DNA of 64,000 nt. Origin: Edolisoma coerulescens. Taxonomy: Eukaryota > Chordata > Aves > Passeriformes > Campephagidae. Positions 62,501 to 64,000 of the stretch are shown here, in pieces. Both the position numbers and the translations under genes were made by a program. Position 1 is the first letter of the stretch. Every line of letters begins with the position of its first letter. The notes beneath the pieces are model-generated. The model ran no database searches and was not told the origin of the DNA. It was given only the letters and a program-made list of their open reading frames with translations. The DNA is taken from assembly GCA_013397115.1 (NCBI GenBank), contig VWZW01005522.1:248001-312000 (forward strand), written 5' to 3'.

Positions 62501-64000
62501 CTAGAGGTAGTCTGGTTTCTTAGTATTAAAAAACCTTGATGTGGTTCTGTTCAAACACATCTGTTGTGAACAGCAATCTGAAATTATAAAGACCAATAAC
62601 TAGGTAGTATTAGAGGCATGAAAAATATTGATGAAAACTGTGATTTGTCCCCAAAACAAAGTAGAGGTACCAGAGGCATTTTGACCTTCAGAAAATTTTG
62701 ATTTAGTAGTCTTGAATAATGAGTGGTAGCTTATGAACTAAAAGATAAGATGGATAGTAGGTAAGAGGAGAAATGGTTTTTCATAATTATTATTCTTGCT
62801 ATGTATGCAGTCCATACCTATGAAGATTAATGTTGCCATTGCTAAGGTGGGAGTATAAATCTTGTATTAACCAGCTCTCCAGGAACAATTGGTATGGGAG
62901 AAACCTATGTTTCTTATCATAGGCATAGCACAGACCCTGTTTACAAAAAAAAAAAAAAAAGGTGCAACAAAATTATCCAAGTGATCAAATTCCTCATTGG
63001 GGCAACCCCAAATTCCTTATCTTTCAATTATAGGCTCAGTTTCAGAAAAGGCAGTGTGCCTGCCACTGTCTGTTTCTATTAGACCACACATCATCTGTCT
63101 CTGTGCTGAGAGAAGGCTGGTGCTGCCTGCATCGTGTGCTTGCTGCACTCCTCGCCTGCGAGGGTCTGAAAAGACTTGTAAGAGTGGTGCTGTACTTGCA
63201 TCCTTGGAACTGACTAACTGGCAGAATGGTCCACATCCACCTCCCACACTCCTCCAGTACTATCCTCACCAGGCTTCACACCTTAAAGCACTCTTCAGCA
63301 CACTCGCATCGTAAGTGAGGATGTACAGGCACGTTTTCAATTCACTCTGAAAACAAGACTTGGACAGGCTATGAAACAACTGCCATTAACTTCGAATAGA
63401 AAAGGAAAATTCCTACAAAATTGCTGTGGTTGTAGGGTCACATAAGGATGAGAGTGAAGTTGCAATGCAGGTGTAAACAGGGAGAGCATGCCCCATTCCC
63501 TATGCTCAGTTTGGTTTGTTTGTCACTAATGAAGCAGGAAGTGTCTGTCATTGGAAGAATTGATAACAACGGATCTATATAGTAAAGACCTTCTGGGTCA
63601 CACCAAATGCTTGTTACTATTGTTTCTAAAATAAAATATCATAAATGGAAATCTAGGGAAGGATGAAAAATTGAGAAGTGTCTGTGACATTTCTACCTCA
63701 TGTACTTTCTAATATTTTTGGTTCTGGATTCAGAAATTACACGTATGCATTAAATAGGTATCCTTGGACTCCTCTTCCATGAGTCTTCTCTGTCTCTCCT
63801 TCAGTCCACGTTCTTTTTAGTATTTCCAACATTCTTTGGAGCAGTTCCACTAGTCTACAGCTGCTGTCTGAAGAACTAATTCCCTAAAATTGTTTTGAAG
63901 CTGACTCCTACTAAATTGATCTATCCCTCCTTTTATTTTGGACAACTTTATATTCCCAATGGACTATAAATCCTTACCCAACCTCTCCCAGACACTCTTT
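56533..64000. other. Gene-free region to the window end
   Basis: Unique AT-rich DNA. A 100-codon minus-strand frame at 57740-58042 is hydrophobic but unrecognised. A G-rich run lies at 61223-61244, a run of 16 A at 62945-62960, and a GC-richer block with overlapping frames on both strands at 63030-63310 that I could not assign. No RNA gene or recognised transposon. Confidence 0.5.
61223..61244 (+). repeat. G-rich run with G-quadruplex potential
   Basis: Ten T are followed by eight G, three TGG units and a final TGGGG. The density of G runs on one strand could support a G-quadruplex; no gene or promoter is next to it. Confidence 0.8.

Noticed and set aside
63017..63314. Overlapping frames of 75-105 codons on both strands in a GC-richer block
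   Set aside because: Openness on both strands reflects composition, with no domain, splice pattern or repeat identity recognised.

Overview
This window is vertebrate nuclear DNA and almost certainly avian. The evidence is five separate loci carrying CR1 non-LTR retrotransposon sequence with the characteristic (ATTCTRTG) 3' tail, together with long terminal repeats of the ERVL/ERVK kind that are abundant in songbirds. A passerine is the best guess, made from recognising the LTR families by eye rather than by a database search. The DNA is AT-rich and intron-like or gene-desert-like. I found no intact protein-coding gene, rRNA, tRNA or CRISPR array. The open frames present are short and are explained by chance or by decayed repeats.

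Layout. 1-12.7 kb: unique AT-rich DNA with no gene, including two stretches that look like possible conserved non-coding elements. 12.7-13.4 kb: two CR1 fragments in opposite orientation, then an AT pentanucleotide array ending in an 87-base assembly gap (13686-13772). 18.6-19.2 kb: a probable LTR on the minus strand. 23.2 kb: a short CR1 3' end. 24.5-25.4 kb: the most interesting coding signal, three exon-like pieces with phase-compatible splice sites that resemble the trefoil plus ZP-N part of a ZP1/ZP4-type egg-coat glycoprotein, apparently a pseudogene. 27.9-28.2 kb: a solo LTR with a 6-bp target-site duplication and an internal 47-bp tandem duplication. 31.3-31.8 kb: a solo LTR with a 5-bp target duplication. 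33.2-35.8 kb: a long but broken CR1 copy containing endonuclease and reverse-transcriptase remnants. 39.6-40.2 kb: an LTR invaded by a (TTCTC)n microsatellite. 45.8 kb: a CR1 3' end. 54.5-55.1 kb: a solo ERVL-type LTR with a 5-bp target duplication. 55.4-56.5 kb: one CR1 copy apparently interrupted by another in the same orientation. The remainder to 64 kb is unique AT-rich DNA with low-complexity tracts.

No genes work together here. The window records layered retrotransposition (CR1, ERVL-like, ERVK-like), solo-LTR formation, simple-repeat growth inside older elements, and possibly one dead egg-coat gene. Target-site duplications, junctions and splice phases were read directly from the sequence. 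Family names rest on my recognition of the sequence types and were not confirmed by a search.
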